From Vibrio profundi (GTDB taxonomy: Bacteria; Pseudomonadota; Gammaproteobacteria; Enterobacterales; Vibrionaceae), in assembly GCF_005281835.1 (NCBI RefSeq), contig NZ_RZIS01000001.1, positions 786,351-850,350 of the forward strand: a stretch of DNA of 64,000 nucleotides, in the 5' to 3' direction. The notes under the pieces were generated by a model. That model did not search any database and was not told the DNA's origin. It saw only the letters and a list, made by a program, of their open reading frames with translations. The translations under genes were made by a program, and so were the position numbers. Shown here in pieces: positions 36,564 to 45,498 of this stretch; position 1 is the stretch's first letter; each line of letters opens with the position of its first letter.

Positions 36564-37080
36564 AAACACGCTTGTTGCTTTGTTTGCTGCTGCGTTGCTC
36601 GTTGTGGCGGGAACAATGATAGCAATGCAGAACAAGCAACGCTCGACGCAAGTTCAGCTTGTTGAACGAGAGTTCCCAGCATTTGTTGCTGATGATCTTT
36701 TTGATAAAGATCTTAAGATCGAACGGCGTGACATTACGGATCATAAATATCAATTGGTGAATGTATGGGCTTCGTGGTGTGGAATCTGCCGTGAGGAGCA
36801 TGAGTATCTTAATAAGTTGAAAAATAAAGGAATCCCTATTAACGGTATTAATTATAGAGACAGCCGTTCAGAGGCAATTGCGTTATTAGAAGCAGATGGT
36901 AATCCATATAATAAGATCATTTATGATCAAAAAGGCGATCTTTCATTAGATATTGGTGTAGTGGGAACACCAGAAACATATTTATTAGATCATAATGGAA
37001 AAGTGATCGTAAAAATATCTGGAATTTTGGATTCACAGGTATGGGAAAGAAATCTAGCAAAATACTTTGAAGGCATTTAG
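36547..37080 (+). CDS. CcmG/DsbE-like thioredoxin of the nrf locus
   Basis: The 177 residues have an N-terminal membrane anchor (about 8-28) and a thioredoxin domain with active site WASWCGICREE, then a cis-proline loop, GVVGTPETYLLD. This is the CcmG/DsbE thiol reductant class, here CGIC. It would reduce the apocytochrome cysteines before haem attachment, probably for NrfA. It overlaps nrfE and precedes nrfF. Confidence 0.9.
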   Translation: MRPKTRNTLVALFAAALLVVAGTMIAMQNKQRSTQVQLVEREFPAFVADDLFDKDLKIERRDITDHKYQLVNVWASWCGICREEHEYLNKLKNKGIPINGINYRDSRSEAIALLEADGNPYNKIIYDQKGDLSLDIGVVGTPETYLLDHNGKVIVKISGILDSQVWERNLAKYFEGI

Positions 37081-37088
37081 GTTTATAT

Positions 37089-37526
37089 ATGGAATGGAAA
37101 CGTTATTCGTATTTAATATTGATTGGCCTAATGCTATTAAGTACTGGCGCAATGGCTGAAGCGACATTTAAAGGGGCAGAGAAAGCGATATCGCTTCAGG
37201 TCGACTTGTTTGAGTTCGATAGTCAGGTCCAGCAGCAGCAAGCCATCGCTCTCGCCAAGTCACTTCGCTGTCCACAATGCCAGAACCAGAATCTAATTGA
37301 GTCTAACTCTCCGATAGCAAAAGATCTTCGATTAAAAGTATTTACAATGATCAAAGATGGGCGAGATGATCAATATATCATCGACTATATGACAACTCGC
37401 TTTGGTGAATTCGTTTTATATAAGCCACAACTTGCGCCTAATACGTACTTATTATGGTTCTTACCGATACTGATTCTTTTCGCTTTTATATTCATGGCAT
37501 ATCGGAGTGTTAAAAAAAATAACTAA
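37089..37526 (+). CDS. nrfF: NrfF, CcmH-type thiol protein
   Basis: The 145 residues have a signal peptide (to about 23) and the CcmH signature ...SLRCPQCQNQNLIESNSPIAKDLR with the redox pair C61/C64. A C-terminal membrane helix (about 116-140) ends in KKNN. It hands the reduced apo-NrfA thiols to NrfE. It is the last gene of nrfBCDE-dsbE-nrfF. NrfG, usually next to it, is instead at 29362. Confidence 0.9.
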   Translation: MEWKRYSYLILIGLMLLSTGAMAEATFKGAEKAISLQVDLFEFDSQVQQQQAIALAKSLRCPQCQNQNLIESNSPIAKDLRLKVFTMIKDGRDDQYIIDYMTTRFGEFVLYKPQLAPNTYLLWFLPILILFAFIFMAYRSVKKNN

Positions 37527-37616
37527 TATTATTAATATTGCATTTACGTAATTAATTACTTTTTGTACAATAATTAAGTTAACTAAATAGCTTCACTGGT
37601 AAAAAGGGACTTTATT

Positions 37617-37793
37617 GTGGAAAAAGTAATCACAAGTTTGAAAAAAGAATTCAAAGCACGCATCCAGTCTCCGAAGCGTAACGAGGCGTATGCCACTCCT
37701 TCGAGCCTTTCATTTTTGACTCAAGAAGAGCTTTCTGAGCTTGAGAATGCGTGGGTTCAACTTGCCGTATGGAAGAAGACTCAAATTAGTTAA
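37617..37793 (+). CDS. Small conserved-looking protein (58 residues)
   Basis: A GTG at 37617 with AAAAGGGAC 7-10 nt upstream opens a 58-codon frame ending TAA at 37793. The protein begins with a Lys-rich helix (EKVITSLKKEFKARIQ), then SPKRNEAYATPS, then a second amphipathic helix (LTQEELSELENAWVQLAVW). It is followed by its own terminator and precedes ribA. I do not recognise the family. Ribosome site, composition and terminator support a real gene. Confidence 0.7.
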   Translation: MEKVITSLKKEFKARIQSPKRNEAYATPSSLSFLTQEELSELENAWVQLAVWKKTQIS

Positions 37794-37818
37794 CAACGCC
37801 TCAAACCACAGTTTTTTT

Positions 37819-37854
37819 AGCCTCATGCTAGTTTTACTAGGGTGAGGCTTTTTT
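37819..37854 (+). terminator. Terminator after the small 58-residue gene
   Basis: AGCCTCA (37819-37825) pairs with TGAGGCT (37843-37849), with a partly paired inner arm, then a T run. It lies 26 bp after the stop. Confidence 0.87.
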
Positions 37855-37869
37855 ATGGTTGTTTTTCAC

Positions 37870-38002
37870 TAATGTTATAATATAACATTATGAGTAATCG
37901 CATTACCTTGAAAAATGCGATCGGTACCCCCATAGTGGTTTATCATGACATTCGTACTTACAGATACGAAAACAGACTAATAATAATCAAGCGAGTGAAG
38001 TT
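37870..38002 (+). promoter_or_regulatory. ribA upstream region: palindrome and two leader hairpins
   Basis: The perfect palindrome AATGTTATAATATAACATT (37871-37889) extends one more pair each side. Next comes ATCGCATT (37897-37904) pairing with AATGCGAT (37914-37921), then TTCGTA (37951-37956) pairing with TACGAA (37965-37970). The palindrome contains a -10-like TATAAT, so it could be an operator. No FMN riboswitch signature is present. Regulation is inferred only. Confidence 0.5.
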
Positions 38003-38599
38003 ATGGCGGAAGTTCGTGCCAGAGTAGATTTTAAAGTAGGAGCCAACAGCAACATTGATGCGGAGCTTCTATCTTTCCATGGATTGAAAACAGATAAAGA
38101 GCACGTTGCTGTCATTTTTAAATCCGCAGACCAAAACCAAGAAACACCACTAGTTCGTATGCACTCGGAGTGTTTGACGGGTGACGTTTTCCATTCATCA
38201 CGTTGTGATTGTGGGGAGCAACTGGATGAAACCATCAATCGAATGGGTGAGTCTGGCGGTATCATCTTATATCTACGCCAAGAAGGTCGTGGCATCGGTT
38301 TGTATAACAAGATAGATGCTTATAAATTACAAAGTGCAGGAATGAATACTTACGAAGCCAACAATCACCTTGGCTTTGGTGATGACCTGCGCGACTTTAC
38401 TGAAGCTGCACAGATGCTTAGCGCTTTGGACGTGAAGAAGATTCGTTTAGTAACGAACAACCCGAAGAAGATTAAAGACCTGAAATCTCACGGTATTGAG
38501 ATAGAAGAAGTAGTGAACACTTCGGCACATATTAAGTCTGGAAACGAAAGCTATCTTCAAGCAAAAGTGTCTCATGGTAAGCATGATTTAGACATCTAA
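38003..38599 (+). CDS. ribA: GTP cyclohydrolase II
   Basis: The 198 residues carry the zinc-binding cysteines in [21 protein letters not shown] and the GTP-site motif [14 protein letters not shown]. It opens GTP in the first committed step of riboflavin synthesis. The length equals stand-alone RibA, with no fused RibB domain. It is monocistronic, with its own terminator. Confidence 0.96.
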   Translation: MAEVRARVDFKVGANSNIDAELLSFHGLKTDKEHVAVIFKSADQNQETPLVRMHSECLTGDVFHSSRCDCGEQLDETINRMGESGGIILYLRQEGRGIGLYNKIDAYKLQSAGMNTYEANNHLGFGDDLRDFTEAAQMLSALDVKKIRLVTNNPKKIKDLKSHGIEIEEVVNTSAHIKSGNESYLQAKVSHGKHDLDI

Positions 38600-38624
38600 A
38601 ATCGTCGAAAGTCTCTGAATTGAT

Positions 38625-38653
38625 AAAAACCTCACTTTTGTGAGGTTTTTTTG
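38625..38653. terminator. ribA terminator
   Basis: AAAAACCTCAC (38625-38635), tttt, GTGAGGTTTTTTT (from 38640). This is a perfect stem with A tract before and T tract after it, 26 bp after ribA. Confidence 0.92.
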
Positions 38654-38707
38654 TTTTTGTCTTGCAAATAAATTGTAACTTTGTATTATTCGAATTCGTA
38701 GCGCAAA

Positions 38708-38722
38708 TGATAATAGTTTGCA
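38708..38722. promoter_or_regulatory. Fur-like box at the imelysin operon promoter
   Basis: TGATAATAGTTTGCA has a perfect left half and a partial right half of the 7-1-7 Fur motif TGATAATnATTATCA (11 of 14). A -10-like TATAAT follows at 38734-38739, putting the box over the -35 region. Iron repression is inferred and fits the operon content. Confidence 0.6.
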
Positions 38723-38766
38723 CTATCAGTACTTATAATAATTCAAAGCTCAACAAGGACGCTTTC

Positions 38767-40026
38767 ATGACCATTAAATCTTTAGTGACTAAAGCTGTAA
38801 CTTCGTCACTTCTACTAGCTTCGGCATCATCTTTCGCAGCTGTTACCCAAGATCAAGTTGTAGAACATTATGCAGACATTGCTCACGCTGTATTTTCTGA
38901 TTCTGTAGTAACTGCAAAGGCTTTAAACACTTCTATCGACACATTTTTAGCTTCGCCTTCTGCTGCAAACTTCGAACAGGTTAAACAAGCTTGGTTAGCT
39001 TCTCGTGTGCCTTACCAACAATCTGAAGTGTTCCGTTTCGGTAACGCAGTGGTTGATGACTGGGAAGGTCAGTTGAATGCATGGCCGCTAGATGAAGGTC
39101 TGATCGATTACGTTTCTACTGATTACCAATACGAGTTAGGTAATGAAGGCGCAAATGCAAACATTGTTGCAAATGAAACGTTCCAAGTAGGTCAAACTAC
39201 TGTTGACGCTAAGAAAATTACTCCAGAGCTAATCGCTGAATTGAACGAAATTGGCGGTTCTGAAGCAAACGTTGCTTCTGGTTACCACGCGATTGAATTC
39301 CTACTTTGGGGTCAAGATTTAAACGGCACTAACGCTGGTGCTGGTCAACGAGCGTACACAGACTTTGTTGTGGGTTCTGAATGTACAAATGGTAACTGTG
39401 ACCGCCGCGGTCAATACCTTAAAGCTTCTGCTGAACTGCTTATCCAAGACTTAGAGTGGATGGAAAAGCAATGGTCTGCAGAACAGAAAGGCAACTACCG
39501 TCAAGAACTACTTTCTGAATCAAGTGAAAATGGCTTACGTAAGATGTTGTTCGGCATGGGTTCACTTTCTTTAGGTGAGCTAGCTGGTGAGCGCATGAAA
39601 GTTGCTTTAGAAGCAAACTCTACTGAAGACGAGCACGATTGTTTCTCTGACAACACGCACAACTCTCATTACTACAACGAGCAAGGCATCTACAACGTTT
39701 ACACTGGTTTGTACAAACGTGAAGATGGCACATTGCTTTCTGGCCCAAGCCTATACGACCTAGTTGCTAAAGAAGACAAGCAAGCGGCTAAAGAAATTCA
39801 AAAGCAGTTTGACCTAGCACGTGCGCAAGTTGGTCAGCTTGTTACTTCTGCTGAGAAAAACAACCAACACTTTGATCAGCTAATTGCGGCTGACAATGCT
39901 GCAGGTAACGCACTCGTTAACAAAACAATCGTAGCTTTGGTTTCTCAAACGGCTGCAATTGAACGTGCTGCTGGCATCATCGGTATCGATAGCCTAAACC
40001 CAGACACGGCTGACCACGAATTTTAA
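38767..40026 (+). CDS. Imelysin-family periplasmic protein (IrpA-like)
   Basis: This 419-residue protein has a signal peptide (KSLVTKAVTSSLLLASASSFAA) and a metal-site motif GYHAIEFLLWGQD, the GxHxxE of the imelysin (M75/EfeO-like) family. Two four-helix repeats are expected. The ATG follows AAGGA at 8 nt; a longer frame to 38662 has no signal. It is first of a four-gene unit behind a Fur-like box, so a role in iron acquisition is likely, though the ligand is unproven. Confidence 0.85.
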   Translation: MTIKSLVTKAVTSSLLLASASSFAAVTQDQVVEHYADIAHAVFSDSVVTAKALNTSIDTFLASPSAANFEQVKQAWLASRVPYQQSEVFRFGNAVVDDWEGQLNAWPLDEGLIDYVSTDYQYELGNEGANANIVANETFQVGQTTVDAKKITPELIAELNEIGGSEANVASGYHAIEFLLWGQDLNGTNAGAGQRAYTDFVVGSECTNGNCDRRGQYLKASAELLIQDLEWMEKQWSAEQKGNYRQELLSESSENGLRKMLFGMGSLSLGELAGERMKVALEANSTEDEHDCFSDNTHNSHYYNEQGIYNVYTGLYKREDGTLLSGPSLYDLVAKEDKQAAKEIQKQFDLARAQVGQLVTSAEKNNQHFDQLIAADNAAGNALVNKTIVALVSQTAAIERAAGIIGIDSLNPDTADHEF

Positions 40027-40068
40027 TCGTGATTAACTGAATCTTTTTACTTGGCTAGACCAAGTTAT

Positions 40069-40091
40069 GAAGGGCTCTTGGTGAGCCCTTC
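40069..40091 (+). other. Intercistronic hairpin after the first imelysin gene
   Basis: GAAGGGCTC (40069-40077), ttggt, GAGCCCTTC (40083-40091) form a 9-bp stem without a T run. It may act as a partial terminator or 3' stabiliser, making the first gene more abundant than the following three. Confidence 0.65.
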
Positions 40092-40155
40092 ATTGTTCCT
40101 GTTCCACCACACTGCAAGCTATAACAAAGTAGAACAATAACAATTAGGGCATAAT

Positions 40156-41544
40156 ATGAAGTCGTATCTCAAAGCCTCACTACTCACTACGCTATTTGTT
40201 TTAACACCATTACAAGCTCATGAAGTTTATTCGGGCGGCAAAACCAGTACTAAAAAAGAAGGTGCAAACGCGTTTTCTTTACCAGCTTCAAATTTACCTA
40301 TGTCTAAGCGCTTAGATTTTAGCGTTGGCAACAGTTTCTTTAGAAACCCATGGGTTCCTGCTCCAGCATCTACTGATGCCCGTGATGGTTTAGGTCCTCT
40401 GTTTAATACCAATGGTTGCCAAAATTGTCATATTAAAGACGGTCGTGGTCATGCGCCTGAAAAAGGAGATGATAACGCAGTTTCTATGTTGGTTAGACTC
40501 AGCATCCCGGCTGACACTCCTGAACAAAAACAAGCGTTTATTCGCAATGGTGTGATTCCTGAACCTACTTACGGTGGTCAGCTACAAGACTTTGCTATTC
40601 AAGGGGTCAAACCTGAAGGTAAAGTGAATATCTCTTATAGCGATGTACCGGTGACTTTCAAAGATGGCACGGTCGTAACACTAAGAAAGCCGGAGCTCAG
40701 CATCACAGAGCTCGCATTTGGGGACATGCATCCAGATACGCAGTTTTCAGCTCGTGTAGCTCCACCAATGATTGGCCTAGGTCTACTGGAAAGCATTTCG
40801 GAAGAAACCATTCTTGAGTTTGCGCGCCTTCAAAAGTCTGAAGGTTTAGGTGTGTCTGGAAAGGCAAACCGAGTGTTAGATGTGCAAACCAATGAATTAA
40901 CACTTGGTCGTTTTGGTTGGAAAGCAGGTCAACCTAACTTGATGCAGCAAAATGCAGCGGCTTTTAATGGCGACTTGGGCTTAACCAGCAACTTATTCCC
41001 GAATGAGAACTGTACTAGTGCTCAATCCACTTGTACCGATTTCCCGAACGGTGGTGACCCTGAAGTGAGTGATAACATCTTAGATTTTGTCGAGTTTTAC
41101 TCTCAGCACCTTGCGGTTCCGATTCGTCGTAATACCGATGATCCTAAGGTGATCAAAGGCAAAGAGTTATTTAAAACGGCGGGTTGTCAAAGTTGTCACC
41201 AAGCTGAGTTTCGAACGGCTAAGCGGGATGAACTGCCGGCCTTATCTGAACAGTTGATTAGCCCATATACCGATATGCTATTGCATGATATGGGAGAAGG
41301 CTTAGCGGATAATCGCCCTGAATATTTGGCCAATGGTCGTGAGTGGCGTACGACTCCGCTGTGGGGGCTTGGATATACCAAAGAAGTGAATGGTCATACA
41401 TTCTTGCTGCACGATGGCCGCGCTCGTAACGTTATGGAAGCTGTATTGTGGCATGGTGGAGAGGCTGAATACGCGAAGCAGAATGTGTTAGCGTTTAACG
41501 CTGAAGAACGCGCAGCGTTACTGGCATTCTTAAACTCTCTTTAG
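40156..41544 (+). CDS. Dihaem DUF1111 protein (c-type, MauG/thiol-oxidoreductase-like)
   Basis: The 462 residues start with a signal peptide (to about residue 21) and have two c-haem sites: C88-QNC-H and C344-QSC-H. This is the DUF1111 family, often annotated as a thiol oxidoreductase. It lies between two imelysin genes in a standard order. Redox handling of iron in the periplasm is an inference from context. Confidence 0.85.
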   Translation: MKSYLKASLLTTLFVLTPLQAHEVYSGGKTSTKKEGANAFSLPASNLPMSKRLDFSVGNSFFRNPWVPAPASTDARDGLGPLFNTNGCQNCHIKDGRGHAPEKGDDNAVSMLVRLSIPADTPEQKQAFIRNGVIPEPTYGGQLQDFAIQGVKPEGKVNISYSDVPVTFKDGTVVTLRKPELSITELAFGDMHPDTQFSARVAPPMIGLGLLESISEETILEFARLQKSEGLGVSGKANRVLDVQTNELTLGRFGWKAGQPNLMQQNAAAFNGDLGLTSNLFPNENCTSAQSTCTDFPNGGDPEVSDNILDFVEFYSQHLAVPIRRNTDDPKVIKGKELFKTAGCQSCHQAEFRTAKRDELPALSEQLISPYTDMLLHDMGEGLADNRPEYLANGREWRTTPLWGLGYTKEVNGHTFLLHDGRARNVMEAVLWHGGEAEYAKQNVLAFNAEERAALLAFLNSL

Positions 41545-41552
41545 GAAATAAC

Positions 41553-42599
41553 ATGAAAATTAAATTAATCGCATTGGCCTGTAGCTCGGCGCTGATTATA
41601 GGCTGCCAGTCGACCAATTCTGATGGTGTTGCTACATCATATGCTTTAGATACGACAAAACATGATAGTTCCGCCGTGTATCAGGTTCAGTTTGAATCGG
41701 CCGTTGAATTCAACAATAAAGCCCAGAAGTTAGAAATGGATGTGGCGCAATATTGTTCTTCAGAAACATTAGACTTGGCGCAAGTGAAAGGTTCTTGGCA
41801 AGAAACGATGACTGCGTGGATGGCATTACAAGGGCAAGAACGAGGGCCAAGCAAAGCGCTTGAGGAAAGTTGGAACGTTCAGTTTTGGCCTGACAAAAAA
41901 AATACCACAGGTTTGAAAATGTCTGGTTTAACTAAACAAGACAGAATGTGGACTCAGCAAGAAATCGCTTCACAAAGCGTGACCGTACAGGGAGTGGGCG
42001 CCATTGAATGGTTGTTGTATGACAAGCAGTCTCCACTATTGAATGATAAAGCTCGAGGCTGCCAATCAGCTGATGTGATTGCTCAGAACTTGGTAGTGAA
42101 ATCAACAAACATTGTAAGCGCTTGGCAAGTGAATCCATGGTTGGATTTAGACAGCAAGCAATGGCAATCTGAGTATGTGGCACTTCTGACTAATCAACTT
42201 GATTACACGATGAAGAAAATGAGCCGCCCGATGGCCAAGATTGGTCAACCGCGTCCTTATTTCTCTGAGTCGTGGCGATCGCAAACCTCTATGCTGCAAT
42301 TGAAAGCGAACTTAATTGCGATGCAAAAGTTATATCTAGCCAACGGTAATGGTTTGGATAATGTATTGCGTGAACGTGGTTTGGTTGATCTCGCTGATCG
42401 AGTGTCTTATCAGTTCAGCGATACAATTGCCTCATGGTCAAATGAATCGAGCTTGTTCGAATTACTTCAAACGAAAGGTGGCTATCGCTTTGTCTTGGCT
42501 GAGTACAACAAACTGGATCAACTTAAGTATTTGATTCACGATGAAATCGCAATCGAATTGGGTGTGATTATAGGGTTTAATGCTACCGATGGTGACTAA
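41553..42599 (+). CDS. Imelysin-like lipoprotein
   Basis: The 348 residues have a lipoprotein signal (ALIIGC, cysteine at about 18). The imelysin fold is visible, but the motif region reads GVGAIEWLLYDK, so the histidine of GxHxxE is replaced by Gly. This suggests a second-copy imelysin with altered metal binding. It starts 8 bp after the DUF1111 gene and overlaps the next gene by 20 bases. Confidence 0.82.
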   Translation: MKIKLIALACSSALIIGCQSTNSDGVATSYALDTTKHDSSAVYQVQFESAVEFNNKAQKLEMDVAQYCSSETLDLAQVKGSWQETMTAWMALQGQERGPSKALEESWNVQFWPDKKNTTGLKMSGLTKQDRMWTQQEIASQSVTVQGVGAIEWLLYDKQSPLLNDKARGCQSADVIAQNLVVKSTNIVSAWQVNPWLDLDSKQWQSEYVALLTNQLDYTMKKMSRPMAKIGQPRPYFSESWRSQTSMLQLKANLIAMQKLYLANGNGLDNVLRERGLVDLADRVSYQFSDTIASWSNESSLFELLQTKGGYRFVLAEYNKLDQLKYLIHDEIAIELGVIIGFNATDGD

Positions 42600-43671
42600 C
42601 GAAACTCGACGTACACTTTTGAAAGCAGCGCTATTTGGCGCTGCTTCTCCGTTAATGCCTTTCGGCTGTGCGTCTGTTCAAAAGGCTTCGACTCAAACTC
42701 CATCATTAATCGGTTGTTCGATCTCTGGTAAGGGTAAATTCTCAGCCGTGGTCGCGGATGCAAAAGGTTATCCTATTCACTCAATGCCAATTCCCGATCG
42801 CGGCCATGGTGTGGCGATTAGCCCGAGTTCTAACCACGCTGTTGTGTTTGCTCGAAGACCTGGCAGCTACTTTATGGTTTTTGATTATACGACGGGGCAA
42901 ACCGTAAAATTAATGCCTGCTGGTAAGCAGCGTCACTTTTATGGCCACGGTGTGTTTTCAAATGATGGCAATTTGCTTTACGCGACCGAAGGGGAATCTC
43001 ACACAAGCACTGGCTTTATTGGTGTTTATGAAGTGAGCCAAGGCTATAAAAAAGTTGCTGAGTTTACAGGTTTTGGGCTTGGACCTCATGAAGTCATTAT
43101 TATGCCTAACGACCAGCTCGTAATTGGAGTGGGGGGCGTGGATACAGATGGTCGCACACCTCGAAATTTAGACACCATGAAACCAAGCCTGAGTTACCTA
43201 TCTCCCAACGGCGAATTACTAGAACAAGCTGTGCTTACGGACAAGAAATTGAGTATTCGTCATTTGTCCCATGATGGCGGCGAAACCGTGCTATGTGGCC
43301 AGCAGTATCGAGGAGAGCCTGATGAGTACCCTTCATTACTTGCTATGCATACTCGCGGTGGAAAAATGGAAATGCTGCAAGCTGAACCTGAACAGTGGGC
43401 ACGATTCAATCACTACATTGCGAGTATTGCTGCAACCAAAGATTGGATTATCGCCACATCTCCCCGTGGTAACTGCTACGGTATTTGGTCGAAAGAGACT
43501 AAGAAGCTAGTCGAGCTAGCTGCGCTTCCAGATGCATCTGGTGCTGTCGTTTTTGACTCTACATTTTTATTAAGTTCAGGTTCTGGCGAGGTGGTTAGTC
43601 AGCAGCAGCCGGGAAGTAAATCGGTCGCTAAGTCAGGTGTCCAGTGGGACAACCATTGGTCGGCGATTTAA
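42580..43671 (+). CDS. DUF1513 protein, Tat-exported
   Basis: The 363 residues begin with a twin-arginine-like signal, ETRRTLLKAALFGAASPLMPFGC; the cysteine could also be a lipid anchor. The rest reads as repeats with HGV and GPHE motifs (YGHGVFS, GLGPHEVI), consistent with a beta-propeller of family DUF1513. It is the last gene of the imelysin operon. Start ATG 42580 has AGGG at 4-5 nt; 42589 is an alternative. Function is unknown. Confidence 0.8.
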   Translation: MLPMVTNETRRTLLKAALFGAASPLMPFGCASVQKASTQTPSLIGCSISGKGKFSAVVADAKGYPIHSMPIPDRGHGVAISPSSNHAVVFARRPGSYFMVFDYTTGQTVKLMPAGKQRHFYGHGVFSNDGNLLYATEGESHTSTGFIGVYEVSQGYKKVAEFTGFGLGPHEVIIMPNDQLVIGVGGVDTDGRTPRNLDTMKPSLSYLSPNGELLEQAVLTDKKLSIRHLSHDGGETVLCGQQYRGEPDEYPSLLAMHTRGGKMEMLQAEPEQWARFNHYIASIAATKDWIIATSPRGNCYGIWSKETKKLVELAALPDASGAVVFDSTFLLSSGSGEVVSQQQPGSKSVAKSGVQWDNHWSAI

Positions 43672-43780
43672 AGGGCTTCTTTCAGTCGCGTCTTATCGGA
43701 TAGGCGTCGTTTAAAAATCACTCATCGCTTCCTTTTTCTTTGCCATACTGAATGTATGGCTAGGTCGGGGAGTGATGGTG

Positions 43781-45316
43781 ATGCTCAAAACAATAATATT
43801 TACCGTATTTCTTTTTTTTTCTGCACAGGCGTGGAGCTTAGCTAGTTTTTACCAGCAAGGTTGGATCTCAAAAAGCTCAGGCTTAGAGTTTTATGTGCAG
43901 TATCCCACCATCACTGAAAGTCTTTATAGCAAGAATCCATCTCGGCTGTTTTGGAGCGATCCCGAGGCCGCTCAAACCTTAGAATTTCAGTTAAGCATAA
44001 TTGAACAGTCAGGTATCAGCCCTTTATTTTCTCGCCAATTAAATCGACTCCGCTATTATCGCGAGAATGAGCTTTGGTTTGAATACGATATTCTTGCAAC
44101 CGACACGCTACTCTTCTATATCAGCTATAGCGAAAATGCACCTTTGGTGGGAAAACCATGGTATTTTTCGGAAAAACTTCAATCAAAGTTGCCTCAACCT
44201 TCACAGTCTTCGATCTTAAGTTTGAACAGAGCGATTAGCATCAACCAGCTATCAGTGTTGACCAAAGCTTATGCGCCGCCTATTGGAAGTTACGATAATT
44301 TCGAAAAGTCTTATCTATTACTCTTGAGTTCGGTCGAACATGAACCTGATTTGTATATTCAAGCAGGGGTTAAATATCGAGGTGCTTTGTTACCGAATCG
44401 GGACAAATTAATTGACCGTATCGAACTGGTAGGTATTGATGTATCCCTTATGAGTGACAACGTCACTAACTACGATTTAGAATTAGAAGCAGCAGTAAAG
44501 ACATTTCAGAGGATGCATGGCTTAACCGATGATGGCGTAATTGGGCCACAAACTTTGAAGTGGTTGAATATGAGCGCTCAAACAAGATTAAAAGCTTTGT
44601 CCCTCAATGCAGAACGTGCGCGTTTGTGGCCTACCGAGCGTGATTCTATGATCGTAGTGAATGTTCCAAGTTTTGAGATGAAATACTGGCAAGATGGTAA
44701 AGAAGTCTTTGAATCAAGAGTGGTTGTAGGGAGGAAGTCTCGCAAAACGCCACTGATTCAGACCAAATTAGACTCTGTCATTTTTAATCCTACTTGGAAT
44801 GTACCATGGAAAATCATGGTGGAAGACATTCTGCCAAAAGTGAAAAAAGACTCGACTTATCTTGAAAACAATAACTTTGAAATTATAGAAGCATGGCGAT
44901 CGCCAGATCTTATTAGTACAGCGGATATAGATTGGGAAAATATCACTCCCTCACGGTTCCCTTACAAACTGCGCCAACAGGCTGGAATTAAAAATGCGTT
45001 GGGTTTGTATAAATTCAATACTCCCAATAGTCGAGCCATTTACTTGCATGACACACCGAGTAAGAGTTTATTTGATGAAGACTCCAGAGCCTTTAGCTCT
45101 GGCTGTGTGAGAGTGGAACAAGCCGAAGAGTTTGCGTGGCTACTGTTGCAAACTCAAGGTTTAAAAACTCATGATCAAGCCAATATCGCGTTAGGCGAAA
45201 AAACAGCGGTTTCGTTAAAGAAACGCATCCCAGTTCATATAATTTATCAAACTGTATTGTTTGAAAACGAAGGTATTCAATATAGGAGTGATGTCTATCA
45301 ATACGATCAGATATAG
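43781..45316 (+). CDS. L,D-transpeptidase (LdtD/YcbB type)
   Basis: The 511 residues have an N-terminal signal (IIFTVFLFFSAQAWS), a peptidoglycan-binding helix bundle (LELEAAVKTFQRMHGLTDDGVIGPQTL), and a YkuD domain with the catalytic cysteine in FSSGCVRV after LHDTPSKSLF. It makes 3-3 crosslinks in peptidoglycan. ATG 43781 is 8 nt from GGGGAG; GTG 43772 and ATG 43775 are in frame. It precedes YcbK- and YcbL-like genes, as in E. coli ldtD-ycbK-ycbL. Confidence 0.88.
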   Translation: MLKTIIFTVFLFFSAQAWSLASFYQQGWISKSSGLEFYVQYPTITESLYSKNPSRLFWSDPEAAQTLEFQLSIIEQSGISPLFSRQLNRLRYYRENELWFEYDILATDTLLFYISYSENAPLVGKPWYFSEKLQSKLPQPSQSSILSLNRAISINQLSVLTKAYAPPIGSYDNFEKSYLLLLSSVEHEPDLYIQAGVKYRGALLPNRDKLIDRIELVGIDVSLMSDNVTNYDLELEAAVKTFQRMHGLTDDGVIGPQTLKWLNMSAQTRLKALSLNAERARLWPTERDSMIVVNVPSFEMKYWQDGKEVFESRVVVGRKSRKTPLIQTKLDSVIFNPTWNVPWKIMVEDILPKVKKDSTYLENNNFEIIEAWRSPDLISTADIDWENITPSRFPYKLRQQAGIKNALGLYKFNTPNSRAIYLHDTPSKSLFDEDSRAFSSGCVRVEQAEEFAWLLLQTQGLKTHDQANIALGEKTAVSLKKRIPVHIIYQTVLFENEGIQYRSDVYQYDQI

Positions 45317-45498
45317 CGGATGGTGATATTTACCCAAAATTTACAATTAATATTTATGAATAAATTGTTTTTTCTATTCAATGACTAAGTTTTAATTTTG
45401 TCATTTTATGCACTGTAGGCCTGATTTCTCACATTTGACGAGTATAAATCCATTCTGTAATGTCCGTTTTTTGTTCAATAAATCGGTTTGTTTGCAGT

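Noticed and set aside
37889..38002. FMN riboswitch before ribA
   Set aside because: The conserved FMN-element core sequences are absent; only simple hairpins are seen.
37889..38026. 45-codon frame running into ribA
   Set aside because: It starts inside the palindrome, overlaps the ribA start out of frame and has no ribosome site; the hairpins explain the DNA better.
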